Shown here: positions 30,998-45,400 of the stretch, piece after piece | Layout: every line of letters begins with the position of its first letter | How positions within the stretch are numbered: position 1 is the stretch's first letter | Source of the DNA: Apostichopus japonicus | Taxonomy: Eukaryota > Echinodermata > Holothuroidea > Aspidochirotida > Stichopodidae | DNA: 64,000 bases | Assembly (NCBI RefSeq): GCF_037975245.1 | Contig: NC_092583.1 | Location: 4,931,264-4,995,263 of the forward strand | Direction: 5' to 3' | Notes under the pieces: model-generated | Database searches by the model: none | The model's input: only the letters and a program-made list of their open reading frames with translations | Told to the model about the DNA's origin: nothing | Made by a program: the position numbers and the translations under genes

Positions 30998-33900
30998 TCA
31001 AGAACCATGATAGTCTTTTCCAAGGCCAGTCCACCTGTCGGGGACAAGAACAAAGTACTTATCCATGGCTTCACAGAACCGACTCCTATAGAGCTCCGGA
31101 GAAAGAATTGTGGGTGTTTTACCTGGAGAGAGATGCAGATGGTAGTTCAATGTTACACAAAGACCATGAAAAATACCAAAATAATGTTAGAGGTATAACT
31201 TTGACGTAACTTTCTCATACGGTGCAAAAATGTCCATGTTCTGTAAAAAACGGATAATTTCTCGAAGAGAAACGAAACAATGTGAACGATATCGAATGAG
31301 AAACTACATGACAAGAAGGGCTTAAAGAACAGGAACACAACACCTATAATATAACCTGGCAAGTATTTAAATATAAGAACAGATGTTTTCTATTGAAAAT
31401 GGAACTGAGAGGAATGATAGCATGACACTACAGAGAGAGAGAGAGAGTTGGAAAGGAAGATATGTATGTATGTAATTTAGATCCTTCTGCAAGCAGGAAC
31501 TCGCGAAGAAGCCTCATTGGCTTATCAAAGCCGCAAGCTGACCAAAGTCAGTCTCTCAGATTCATATTTTAACGTCCATGATTATGAAATATCAATTGTT
31601 AACAACTCTGTAACTGGACGACATACATTAATCTTGGAGTGACTCGAACTCGGAACCTTATGATTGAAAGGCACCGGCGTTAACCACTGAGCTAACACTC
31701 CCTGCTAACACTCCCATATATCATATCATGGACTTTGTAACAGGCAACCTTCATACTTTAAGGTTGGAAAGTTATCATCTTTAAGAAAGATTTCAGATTA
31801 TTACTTCTGGTGACCTAAAATGACCTTTGACCTCCACAGAAAATAATACAGTTCTGGTACTCATTATTGGGGATCTGTATACAAAGTACACACAAAGTTC
31901 AACCAAGCTTTATTATTTAGAGCTATCCTGTTTACAAGGTTTTCAATCTTTTGACCTGTGGCGACCTCAAATTACAATGACCTCCATAACAACAAAAACA
32001 TTGCATATCAAGTATGAATTATATCCAGGCTTTTATTTTAAGAAGTTATTGTATTTTGGAACTGTTTACACAACTGACTACAAATAGAACTTACCATGTC
32101 CTCCTACAATACCAGAAGCCTTCACGATCATTTCTAGCTTCTTGTCAAATGTAAACTTGCGAATAAAATCTGCGAAAGGGACAATAAAAATCTATGGACC
32201 GCACATTCACAGTTACAGCAATAATCTGTAAGGTTGCTGATAAACTTGTTTCAGATTAAGCTTCTGTACCATATTTGAAACGTATATAACAGTCTGGCAA
32301 ATAACAGGAGTAAACTTTAACAAAGGACATTTTTTTTGAGATGTGACAACAATATTTCAAGCTGTTTTGAATATATTAACAGTGACATTAGAGCATTCCA
32401 TGCATTGTGATTTCATCTCTGATGTTCTAAAATTGTCATGTCACAAAAAATTTCATACAAAGTATATTGCCAGATACCTTATTGCTGTCTACAACACATT
32501 AACTTGTTATAAAGTATTGAAAACATGAAGAGGTCCCTTAAATAGCTTCCGTTTAAACAACATCATAACGAAAAACAGCCAAGCAACTTTTGTTGCAAAG
32601 TAAAGAAATGCATTAAGAATGTAATGTTCTTTGTTATGTTTTTCTACATATATAATATTATTTTACTATGTATTATTATTGTGTTATTACATTTCTCATA
32701 TAACCTGGAAGATTGTGACTACTATCATATCTTAGAAAGTGCATATGATTAGAAAATGGGGCTTTAATTGCCAGGTGAAATATACGTTGATCTACAAACA
32801 AATGGATTATATTTACAGAGGCAACATCAACATGTGGTGTTGTCTAATCCTAGTGTCAGCCTTTTAAATGATGTTAACATCAAACTCACCGATGACTCCA
32901 ACCACAAGCTCGTCGTGTTCTTCGTCGATTCCTACAAGTAACGAATAATCCATCACAAAGTGGTGAGCCAGGAGGCCGGTGTCACCCTCCAGTGCGTGTG
33001 TGAGAACAGATTTACTGTGTAATGGGATGTACAGCGGGGACTTCACCATTTCTAATGGGTAGGGAGAAGGTCATTTATTTGATGTCAGGTAACTTATGTT
33101 TGATGAGATAATTAATGACTTGATGTGTGATTGTATGCAGAACAGAGGCATCATCATTCATAAAGGGGGTGGGGGGAGGGTGGGGGATAGGCATACAGTC
33201 ATTTCTAGATGGGTAGGGGAGAGGGGTTTCTGTGTGGGGAGAGAAGGAAACCTTAATTATTGCATGTTAGTTACGACATCGTTAAATTTTGTAGGGCCAT
33301 TAAAAATTCCAAAAGGTGCATATATTTCCTACTTTGTTGCACAAAAATTGTCAAAGATTAAAATTAACTTTTCTGCATAATGTTGCATAAGTTATTGGAA
33401 CATTTTATGCTGCATGTTACAAACCTTTGATGAGATTTTCATCCATAAGTACATGGGTGTTCCGAGTTTCATCACCGGAGGTTTTGACATGTCTGTTTCT
33501 GATGGAGCCCTTTAGGTCAAATATTTTGGAAATCTGTCTTTTGTAGAAGAGGTTTTCCATGACGATGACATGTTGTTTTTGGGCAGTGTTTGTAACTGGG
33601 TTCTTGCATCCAATTGCATAAAAGCCCAGAATTTTAGTAAGAACAGTTGGTTGCTATGGGCACAAAAAAAAGTAAATGCCACATTTAAATGAAACTTAAA
33701 CACAGTAGAAAATAACTTGAAAGGATATATATTAATACTAGACAGTTTAAGATTTAAGAAATCTTAGTAGGTTATAATCACTTTTATTTCCAGTTAGCAT
33801 ATTTTAAGTTGATTTTGATTAAAACAAATTGACACTTTCTGACATTCAGATATTTTCCCATTCCACAGCAGCTCATTGATTGAAAAGTCAAAAATCATTT

Positions 33901-36439
33901 CATATATTGATGAAACTGATGAAACTTCTGAATTTGTTATATGTATGTAAAGTTAATTCTCATGTATACAATATTAACACACTAAACTGTCCGCAAGGCA
34001 ACATGTTTAATTTTAACCCTTATCAATGTTCATTTCATGAACTAATCTTTAGAACAGGATATTGTAGTTTGATCATTTGGAATCTTTTCCTTAGTGGTAA
34101 TCAGAAAATCTTATTTTGAAAAGTACTCGGAAAGAAAATATAATGTTCTGTGATAGGTAGCTATTGAAGTGAAACACAAAAATTGCCTTAAATTGCCCTA
34201 AAATGCTGGAGTGAGATATGCAATGTACCCAGGAGTCTCACAGGTAATTCAATACTGAACCTCTGCTAAGTAGGGTGGAGTCACAGTGCTACATACATAG
34301 CAGAAATTATGTGTCAGGATGTAACCTGGCATCATTCTGACACAGCAATGTAACATGCACGCATGATTTATACAATACCAATCATGGTTACAAACATTCG
34401 CCTCCTCCATGTATTGAACATTTTTGTGTCCCACAACTTTACGGTATATTGTGGTAACTATTCCATCTGCAAATTTAAAAAGTCTTTTGAGGATTTACAC
34501 CTTAATATATTTGTGGCACAATTTTGATCATTTGTGATCATTTAAAATAATTTGTGATCAGTTTAGATCATTTTAGATAATTTGTGATCATTTTATATCA
34601 TTTGTGATCATTTTAAATAATTTGTGATCATTTTGGATCATTTTAGATAATTTGTGATTATTTTAGATAATTTTAGATAATTTGTGATCATTTTAGATCA
34701 TTTGTGAACATTTTAGATAATTTGTGATCATTTTAGATCATTTGTGATCATTTTAGATCATTTGTGATCATTTTATATCATTTGTGATCATTTTATATCA
34801 TTTGTGATCATTTTATATCATTTGTGATCATTTTATATCATTTGTGATCATTTTATATCATTTGTGATCATTTTATATCATTTGTGATCATTTAGATCAT
34901 TTGTGATCATTTTATATCATTTGTGATCATTTTATATCATTTGTGATCATTTTATATCATTTGTGATCATTTAGATCATTGTGATCATTTGTGATAATTT
35001 TAGAACATTTTAGATTTTGAAAGATTGAAGTTACAGATTAGGTTTTCACGTAAATTCCACTTTAAGTTTTTTTTAAATGATGGAGTAGGCACCACATGAT
35101 TCGGGAAAATGAAACAAAAAATACAAGTTTATATTTGACAGGAATGTACAGGAAACATCATAACCTACATTTGTGAGAGCAGCCTTCTCCATGTACTTAA
35201 TGTAGTGAGGAGCAAATTGAAGGAATGAATGTGACTCTATGCGCTGAATCTCCTTGAGTACAAACCGATCATCTGTGAATAAAGACAAAAGGAACAGTGA
35301 GCAGCTTGGCTTCAGGTTTTGTGATGTTAATGGTTTTAGTACATTTTGAAATGACTAGGAAGAATTAATCCTATGAAAGATTACTAGAGTCATACATAAT
35401 TATAGGCGGTTACAACTGTTGAATCTCACCACACTGGAGCTTAGGAGGTTACATGGGGACTTGATTCGGGTTTTCAAGATTGTGTATGTGTATGGTTTTG
35501 ACAATTTATCCTTTACCGACTTTTTCATGTTTGTTAATAGTTGTAGTTGTACCAGAGGTCATTGTCTTAAACTCCAAAAGTCACAAAGTAGCATTAATAT
35601 TCGGCATAACTTTTTTTCTAATAGAGTTGTGAATGAGTGGAACGGCCGTTTGTCTGAGAAAGTTGTACTTGCAAGTAGTGTCAATGGGTTTAAGAATGCT
35701 TTGGACAAGAACTTTAAGCATTGTAATCGGGTCTGAGTGTTTGTGTCTTCAGGTTTTGTTCCTTTCCTATAGGGTCCTTGATGGGGACTTAAGTGTCCCT
35801 CCTGATCCTTTTTTTCTACTAAACTAACTATTAAGAGATACATGGACTGCAATTGTTTGTAAACTGGCACAGTATTTGGGGAACGCCTCAGTGGGATCTA
35901 GAACAGAAACACTTTGTGCAAGATAGATGGGGACAAAGCAAATTATCCTGTACCTTTGGTTTTTGAGAATTTTGAGCCAGATTTGCCACCAGTCGCCTTC
36001 CAATTCTTACATCTCGCAAGAGATCTGATGAAAACGTCTTCCCCAGACGGGAACAAGAGCTGGCGCAGATGGGCAAACTCAGAGGGGAAGTAAACCTGGC
36101 ACCAGAACTGAGAGTTGCTGGGATCTGTAAACTCTGAAAGGAAAAGAGAAAAACCACAGGCTAATTAAGCTATTTTTTACCAATTCACTTGCCAACACAA
36201 CACTGCAATGAAGCCATTGAAGATGAAACTGGATATCATGTATGTGCTTATATGTATGATGTTGCTTGTTCATATAATTATGTTAAAGAATTTGGTAGGA
36301 AAAACAAGAAACCAAAAGTGGCCATAAACTTGTTGGAGGTTCTCCTTGCTCTTGAAGAAAAAATGTTACTCACGGTAAAGAATGGACGGTGCATTATCGG
36401 AATCCTTTACTGACTTAGGCAAGTCCAGATCTCCTTCTT
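30998..36439 (-). CDS. PIKFYVE: PIKFYVE exons for the PIPK catalytic domain
   Basis: Seven exons (36374-36439, 35954-36133, 35169-35272, 33425-33653, 32890-33051, 32095-32169 and 30998-31122). Motifs: FIRSLARCKNWKATGGKSGS (nucleotide loop), DDRFVLKEI with the ATP-binding Lys, VMENLFYKRQ, IFDLKGSIRNRHVKT, MDENLIK, MDYSLLVGI, the VIDFIRKFTFDKKLE block with the metal-binding Asp across a splice junction, an activation segment ending in GKTPTILSPELYRSRF, and YFVLVPDRWTGLG near the stop. All catalytic residues expected for a PI3P 5-kinase are present. Confidence 0.96.
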
Positions 36440-39400
36440 CTGAAAGGAACAGAACATAAAAATCAGTGGCATAGGAAGGTACTTTTGAGTGGGGGGGCTG
36501 AAGACTTATGGCAGTCCTGGGGGAGGGGTCTAAGGGGAGGGGGTCTCCCCCTCCCATTTGGAATTTTTTGCATTTCCAGGTAGCCTCAGATGCAATTTGG
36601 TGCAATATAGCACACTTCAACAACGACTCCATTTTGTAAACTTAATTTTGTATTTTCACCTGGCCTTAGATGCAATTTGGTGCTCCAAATGAGATTTTTT
36701 TCTCTCATTTGGAAATGAAAAAAGGGGTTTTCTGACTTGCGAAGCGGGGGGCGGAATGATACTTCCGCCCCTACACATTTTTCACAGGGGGGGCTGGCGC
36801 CCCCAGCCCCCCCCAGTTCCTACGCCCTTGATAAAAATGATCTCAACAGTGAAAAAAAAAGGTAAATAAAATTTTAATAGAGTTTAACAAAATGTATGCC
36901 AGATGGATTGTAGGTATATCAAACAAACAGTATCGAGATGGAAAAGTTTGACAGAGAACGTACGCCAAACGGCCAGTAGAAAAGAATCCGAAATGTGGGA
37001 ACGGTCAATAGCACTCAACTGACAGGTTACCATCTTAATAGTAACAAAACTGGTCAAACGGACGTAGGAATAATCAAGAATGTTTCAGACAAACTCTCTT
37101 GGATATGTCTTCCGTTCATTCATTTCTTCTTTTAAGATCATATTTTATACACTAGAGATTTCTGTCTTCAGATGAAGAGATTGTCAGAATATTTTCAAAT
37201 CACATTATATATCTTTTTATTCTACAATGGATTACGTCTAGAATTGATATAAAAATACTGACATTTTATTTCCAAATGTCTCAACCTATATTTCAATATA
37301 TCTACAGTTATAATTTAAGTATTATGATATTTTTAATACTTCCTGTAGTTATTGGTATGAAGATATAAACATATAAAGAAATGGGCGCTTGTCCAGTTTT
37401 ACATCGTTTGTGAAATTGTGCTGTGTGAATGTGTATGTTGGTGCCGTATGTTTTGGCCAGCTGGTTTGTGACGTGTCAAAACAATCAATTTTTCTTACCA
37501 CCTGCTTTTGATTTAACTTTAATAGGACAATGACACTCATAGAGACCTATCTACACATTTCTTGTTTAAATCACCTTTACTCTCGATGGATTGGCTTTGT
37601 CCAAACTCAGTTTCCACCTCTCCTCCCTCATCAGTGACTTCGTCAAGTTTCACCGAGGGAACCGAGGAGCTTCCTTTATTCCAAAGGAAATTCAAAACCC
37701 TCTTGCTGTTTTCTTTGGTGAGGAGAAAAAGGATGTGAAAGTTTTCATGTGAGGGTGAGCGATGCAGGCTGAACGTAACCTCTTTATCCTGTCATCGTCA
37801 GGCAACGCTTGAATGTTAGCAGCGAAGCAAGACCTAATCATCGGATTAGTTAGAAATAGTTATATCTGGAAATTAAACCCTGAATATGTTGAGTGTACGT
37901 TGCTTTCTACCAGTGACATCAAGGATTGCAATTCCTACCAAACTGAGCTATCCCATCTGCAATTGATGCCTAGTATATTTCTTTGCTATCGGTACCATCT
38001 CTCAAACATGTCAAATGATTTAGTTTTGTTGCCACCTACAAAAAGCCCAGCTAAAATTGCAAAACATGTAACTGAGGGTAAATTTTGAAATTCCTTGGTC
38101 TTTGTGTGATCCAAAGTTGCTTGTGTGATAATAAATGATTCATACACCTGTAAGCACAAGTAGAAATAAAACAAGAGGTAAAACGGAGACAGCTGTTCTT
38201 TGCCAATACTGTAGATGCTAAACAAAACAATTATTTTTTTAAATGGAAAGATATTTTAGCTCTTCCACAGTGCCTTTTCCAAAGAATTTTTTAAAGAAGG
38301 ATTCATATCTCGCTTTTACTGGTGTGTGTACGACAGCTGATGAAACTAGGAACACCAGCACAGAGTGCAAAGAGCATCTTTGAAAGGGACACAAAATGTC
38401 AGAATATGAAAGCAACAAGTTATACAATACACTTAGGTGCATTTTCAGTGACAAAAAGAACAAAAAACATGTCAATTTTGCTCAGCTTAAAGGAAATATG
38501 GAAAGTTGCATAATTAAAGCTGTTCCCCCCAAAATCTGCTGAAATACTCAAGACTTACTTTCCTTCATATTGGGGATATTTATAACATAGCAATGTATGG
38601 GAAAGAAGAAAATAAGAAAGGAGGCATCACTAAAGTTTGGTTTCGTGTCTTACATTGCAGATACAAAAGATAGAAAACCGAGTTGTGACATTTCCATGTT
38701 TTATCAGAACTATAAATAGCATTGCCAAATCTTGGTGTAAACGGACTAAAAATGTGCAAAAGAAGGGGGAAATATTGATTTATATAATGAAGGAATCATC
38801 ATACAACAAATTCAGTTTCTTCAGAGAGCTTAACCATGCTATCGTATATAAATATAGAAAAACGAAAGGATGCCAAAATACGTCATTAAAATTCTATTGG
38901 GTGTTTTTTTTATCTGACTAATACTTTAATAGTTTTTACTCACTAATCTTAGAACTCTTGGTTTTTGTACTGTCATTCACAGTTTTTTCCGGCCCTTTGC
39001 TGGTAGTCGCTGGACTGGTTCTACCGGACGATGCTTTACTGTTGTAGGATGACACTGACTGAGATCGTCTCTCCTCCTCCATTATCACAAGCTTGTTTTT
39101 GTATTCATCGGTACTGAGGATTAAAATCATTCCATACTTAATTAGTATATAAGATATAGAAATGGGTGCACAGGAAATAAGATGGGACACGAGCACATAT
39201 TACACTGTACATACTGTGAAATATACCATGGAAATGGGTGCACAGGAAATATTAAGAGAGGACACAAGCATGTATTACACTGTACACACTGTACAATATA
39301 CCATGGAAATGAGTGGACAGGAAATAAGAGAGGGCACAAGCATGTATTACACTGTACACACTGTACAATATACCATAGAAGTGGGTGCACAGGAAATAAG

Positions 39401-42400
39401 ATAGTACTTAAGAGGACTGCCATTCTAACTTCTTGTGTATGATTACACGTTTGATCTGATTTCACATCATTGCGGATATTAGTGCCTTTTACTCTTTACT
39501 TCCATATGTCGTGCATTGGAGAGATACAAGCGATCTCGTAACACAATAATAGATGAGTATTTCATGCTTTGTTCAGAACAGTTATCGTAAATAGAGCCTG
39601 AGTACGAAAATGAAACAAGTGTCGAGTAGTGCTCTCATATTGGGACGTTAAACTTGTGAACATTATGTTGTTGGTTCTCTGCAATATTAAACGGCCCTTG
39701 AAAACTGACATTACACACAATGTTATCCAAGGGACGAGTATTTTGTTAATCTCATTTCACAATTCACTTTTGTAATAGTTCAGTTGCATTTATTCTTGAG
39801 CTTGTGTTGAATATCGTCAGTTTAAGTGAGGAATAGCAAGACAGTGCTATAAACTATACAGGGATGAGCCTGGGGTAAAAAAACAAAATCACAGAACTTT
39901 GCAAAAATTGCGGTATAGGCTCCAGTTTGCGTATGCTACAGTGTGTTAGGATAATAATTTTTGTCCCCCTGCAGGTTAGATATCCATAGGTAATGAAAAA
40001 ACATGAGTACGACGGATCAAAGGTTACAACGCTGTTGTTAGAAATTCACCGAAATTGAGCGGTGTAAATGTCGGAGGTAGATATTCCACGAATTCGCGGA
40101 AAAACTCATGCCTGACTATAAGCATCTGGAAAGGACAGCCAATAAAAATCAATTTAAATATTGATTTGTGGAATATCAGCAGCATCTCAGAGGAAGACGT
40201 CACTGACCGAAGCTGACTGGTTACCCATTGCCATAGCATCAGGAATGTCAGCTATCGAAATCAACTGGAAAACTGAACGAATTGTTATTAACCAAATATG
40301 AAAGGTGTGATAAGTAAGAAACATAGGACGGTCTTCAATCCAGTAAGAATGGAGAAGTATTAGTTTATAATCAACTAACTTTCTGAAGTTGAATTAATTT
40401 AACTAATTTATACTCTACCTGAGAGTGTACGATATGATAGAGCTTGGTTCCTTATCGAATATAACAATAGAGGAAATATTACATGGAGGCAACATGTAGT
40501 GCTGGTCAGGTGGGCTGAAAAGGAATAAAACCAAAGAATGTTATTGCATTACATTATCTGTGTAATGATTTAATTATGTTACACATGATAAATGTAATCA
40601 TGTAATTATGTCACATTATATATGTAATGATTTAAGCCACATTATAATACATAGGAAATAGCACATACAATTGCACTGAAACATTAAAACATTCCCTTTC
40701 TCTGTGGTTCAGTCCATGGTAAGAGACTTCAAAACTAGACAATGATATTCACAGCTCTTGAGTTCAAGTGAACACTATTGTTTCTAGCCAGACGAATTGG
40801 TGATGACACTTATCAACATGAAGCACTCAGACTTCAACAGCAAGACGTACTCTATACAAGTAAGTGTCATTATGCAAATAAATTGCTCCTTTAGAAAGAG
40901 AGACCTTTTACTCACAAAGGCATATCGAGTTTAATCGGTGCGGTTTGTTCCGTCATGAGACTGTTCCACATGGTTCGAACCCTGCTGTAGGCGGGACGGT
41001 TGTCTGTTGAAGAAATACCAAAGTCAGCATTTGTTTGCATACTGAATTGGTCTGGAAATATAAAAAGAATAGACAAAATATTTATTATGCCAGTAAAAAT
41101 TTCCACACGGACACGGCTGCGAGGCATTTCAACAAATCAAATTCTGGATGCTTTCAAGGCAAAATCATTGTTTAACCGCTTATTATGAAACTGACACACT
41201 GATAAGGACGTAATGTTAAGCTACCTATAATAGGCCTAACAATTGTAAGGACAGCGTACATCCAAATTTGACTAATCCAGTAAAAAAGTGCTCGTTTGCC
41301 AAAGAGGAAATCTTTTATACATACTCATGAAAGTATGCAGTGCTAAGATAAAGATTTTAAACACTTTTCCAGACCTAACTTCAAAATTCAAATATTTTAA
41401 GACCCAGAATACATATTTTTTATTTCCCCTTCTTTTTCCTGACTTTACTGATATTCCAGACTGCACAGGTACTATGACTTTAGATTATTTGGAGTCAAAG
41501 ATGGGTGTGGGAGGGGTTGGAGGTGGGGTGGTCAGAGGAGAAGTGTAGGCAGCCATTATTGATATGGCTTTTAGTACTGTACCTACCACAGTGACATTAC
41601 TGTACTGGCCAATGTTTAATATTTTGCTACATTTTTTGGTACAACCAAGTTCACTGTTTGTACAACCAAAATGTATGGCCTGGTCACCCAAGGGACAACC
41701 AGAGAAAATCCTTTAAATTTTGCATCGGTGGTTATATCGAGGAAGCCAATTTTGTAAATGCTTAGTTGATACAAGAACATGGCCTGCTTTCTTGTAGATC
41801 CTAATGGATTTACATGAAGTTTGAAGTGATTAGAAATAAAGCAAGTTAAAGTACCACTATTATTTTACCTGTTTGATCGAACCCAATCTGTTCCCCTGAG
41901 GCAGTTGACGATACTGAGATATTGTCCTTAGAGGTTTGGTCATTACTGACGCCTGGAACCAGACTCTGGGAAGAGGTCTTTGTACTTTTGACATCATTGT
42001 TCTCCTCTCCTAGAGCAGAAAACAAGATGTCATCAAGAATAAGTAAAGCAAAAGGAAACAAACATTACAGTTTACATGAAAATCAAGCTAATTTTTTGCA
42101 ATGTACACTAGTTAAGTCATTTGTTATTATGTAATTGTGGTTGATCCATTGTCATTAAATGTATCTGTAACAGTTGTTAACTCAAGAAACAGGACATGAA
42201 AGCAACATTTTGAAGGCAAAACAAAACAAACACATACACATACACTATAAAAAAACTACTAAACACGTACACTACGAACATTAAACACATACACTATAAA
42301 AAAATTATTAAACACATATGCTACAAACATTTTAAAACATATTCACTATAAACAAATGATCAAACACATACACTATAAAAAAATTATTAAACACATACAC

Positions 42401-45400
42401 TATAAACATTTTTAAACATATACACTATAAACAAATGATCAAACACTTACACTATAAACAAATTACTAAACACATACACTATAAACAAATTATTAAACAC
42501 ATACACTATAAACAAATTATTAAACACATACGCTATAAAACATTTTAAAACATATACACTATAAACAAATGATCAAACACATACACTATAAACAAATTAT
42601 TAAACACATAAGCTATAAACATTTTTAAACATATACACTATAAACAAATGATCAAACACTTACACTATAAACAAATTACTAAACACATAAGCTATAAACA
42701 TTTTAAAACATATACACTATAAACAAATTATTAAACACATACACTATAAACAAATTATTAAACACATAAGCTATAAACATTTTTAAACATATACACTATA
42801 AACAAATGATCAAACACTTACACTATAAACAAATTACTAAACACATAAGCTATAAACATTTTAAAACATATACACTATAAACAAATTATTAAACACATAC
42901 ACTATAAACAAATTATTAAACACATACCCTATAAAACATTTTAAAACATATACACTATAAACAAATGATCAAACACATACACTATAAACAAATTATTAAA
43001 CACATACACTATAAACAAATGATTAAATACATACACTATAAACAAATGATCAAACACGTATGCTAAAAATTATTAAACACATACGCTATAAACATTTAAA
43101 ACATATACACTATAAAAAAATGATCAAACACATACACTATAAACAAATTATTAAACAGATACACTATAAATAAAAATTAAACATGAGTACACAAAGAGCT
43201 ACATGGTGATGACTAAATTTTCCGCTTAAAGAGCTATTACCAGAAAAGATTGTTCCATTTGAAAGGGAAGGAACTTTAAAACATTGTTTCACACTAACAA
43301 TTTGATTAACATGTTGTTTGAAAGGTTGCACATGACACTCAGTAATTGTGGGGATTTTCCCTTTGATTTTCTTTTAACATGGTCATGGTAAATGTACATA
43401 TGAAAGTCACTCAAATCAATTCACTTTTATTGGTTAAATTTTGACATGTAGACAATGATATCTTAAATAATTCTGTCCGAGAAAAACATGACTTTGTGCT
43501 TTTGAATGGGATAGAACATAGAATTTAACCAGGTTTTGATACAGTGAAACCATTGTTTTCAAGGACAGTGACAGTTGTCACTTTGATAAACAGATATTAA
43601 TTGTAAAACCGGCTGACGTAAAAAGCATACCTCCTGTATTTGTCTGCTGTCTGATCTCTGTGAAGACAGTTTCTGTTAATCCTGTGCTGGATTCAACCGT
43701 TAACTGAGGAGGCTTTACTAGTGAGTTGCTACTGCTAACAGACACAGGATGCTGCATAGTAGATGGAGGCTCCTGGTACAAATAAACAAACTTCTGAGGA
43801 TTCACTAATATCATTGACAGAGAAGTTGATCTATATAAAGGCTGATAATAGGATCAAGGGGTAGTTAATACCACAGACAAAGCAATGACAGAGTAGAATA
43901 TGGATTCATGAGACATGCTGGGTACATATATATATATGTATATTTATATATATATATATATATATATATCTATATAGATATATATATATATATGTAGGTT
44001 GCATGGATTTGAAAGAATGCAGATAACCCAGTTCTATATAACATAGTCTCTCTTCCAGTGTAATTGGTTTTGTGTTGCAAATGTCCACTTGGGGCAAATC
44101 CAGGATATTAATAAGGATGTGGGAGGAGGGAGGAGGGGGGAGGGGGGCTGACGTTGTCGAAGCCAATTCCAATGTAGATGGTTGGGGGGGGGGTCATACC
44201 CCAGGAAAACATTTAAAAATTTATATTAAAATATTAAGGCTGTATTTAGATTTACGCTCAAAGTTTTGCTAATAACTGCTTTTTGTGTGTGGTTGAAAAG
44301 GATGTGGTGTAACCCCACATTGTTTATTTGTAATGGGATATGGGATATTTGTAAATAGTTCACATTACTTACATCTTCATGACTTGTTGATAATCTGAAC
44401 TTTGGACTAGCCGAGCCATCCTCACCAGCTTTCCTCTTACCCTGCTCTCGCCTCTTCCTTTCTTTCTCTTGGTAAAAAAAATCCTGAAACCTTCGATAGA
44501 CAAATGGAAAACACCGTTTAGATACAGATACACGCTGGAGGTGAATGATAAAAGGATCAAAGGTAACTTAAAAGTATGTATTTGTGTTATGTGATAAATA
44601 ATAACTGCCAAGATATGTCTGTCAGAGCCTCTACAGATATCTCATCAATTGACCCTTCCTACGGGATAACGAAAGCATACCAGACACAAAGTGACAGACA
44701 GACAGACTGGCTTAATGACTGACTGACAGACTCGCTTAATGACTGACTGATTGACTTAATGACTGACTGACTGGCTTAATGACTGACTGACTGACTGGCT
44801 TAATGACTGACTGACTGACTGGCTTATTGACTAACTGACTGACTTAAGGACTGACTGACTGGCTTCATGACTGACTGACTGGCTTTATGACTGACTGACT
44901 GACTGACTGGAACATTATCAACAAATATTGGAAGAATAAAACATACTAAAGGATAAACATTGTTACATCTTTGTAACTTTAAAGATGGAGAGTGTGCATT
45001 TTACCATAACTGCGAGGATTAAAATATATATTCAAATTAAATCTTCATCAGGAGTCCATAATTATCATCAGTACAGAAAGAAAACTAGATGTAAATCCCT
45101 TAACGATATTTGTTTGTTGGTAAGAAATTGTCTCAATGAAAATGGGTCTGCAAATTTAACTATGGCATTTCTTTTCAAAGAGAGACTATATTGCGATATT
45201 TTCAACACAAGATATTAGGTATCTGAAGATGGAGGGAGGGATAAACTTGTTGGATTAGTTTGTACTTTACTTATTATAATCTTAATCAAACCTCTCGCTC
45301 CAGGCCATTCCAATTTGAGCTAATGCACGTCTAGCACTCACAAAGGCGTCCTGCAATGTTAGAGTCTTGGTTTCCGTTTCTGAGGAAAGAATGTTACTTT

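Noticed and set aside
39142..39465. Open frames on both strands over the 72-bp repeat.
   Set aside because: The repeat period is a multiple of three, which keeps frames open by chance.
34496..43180. Regular short repeats that might suggest CRISPR arrays.
   Set aside because: The units are directly adjacent with no unique spacers, and the DNA is nuclear eukaryotic; these are minisatellites.
44100..44200. A G-rich tract that might be another MITE end.
   Set aside because: No matching inverted end or target duplication could be found.
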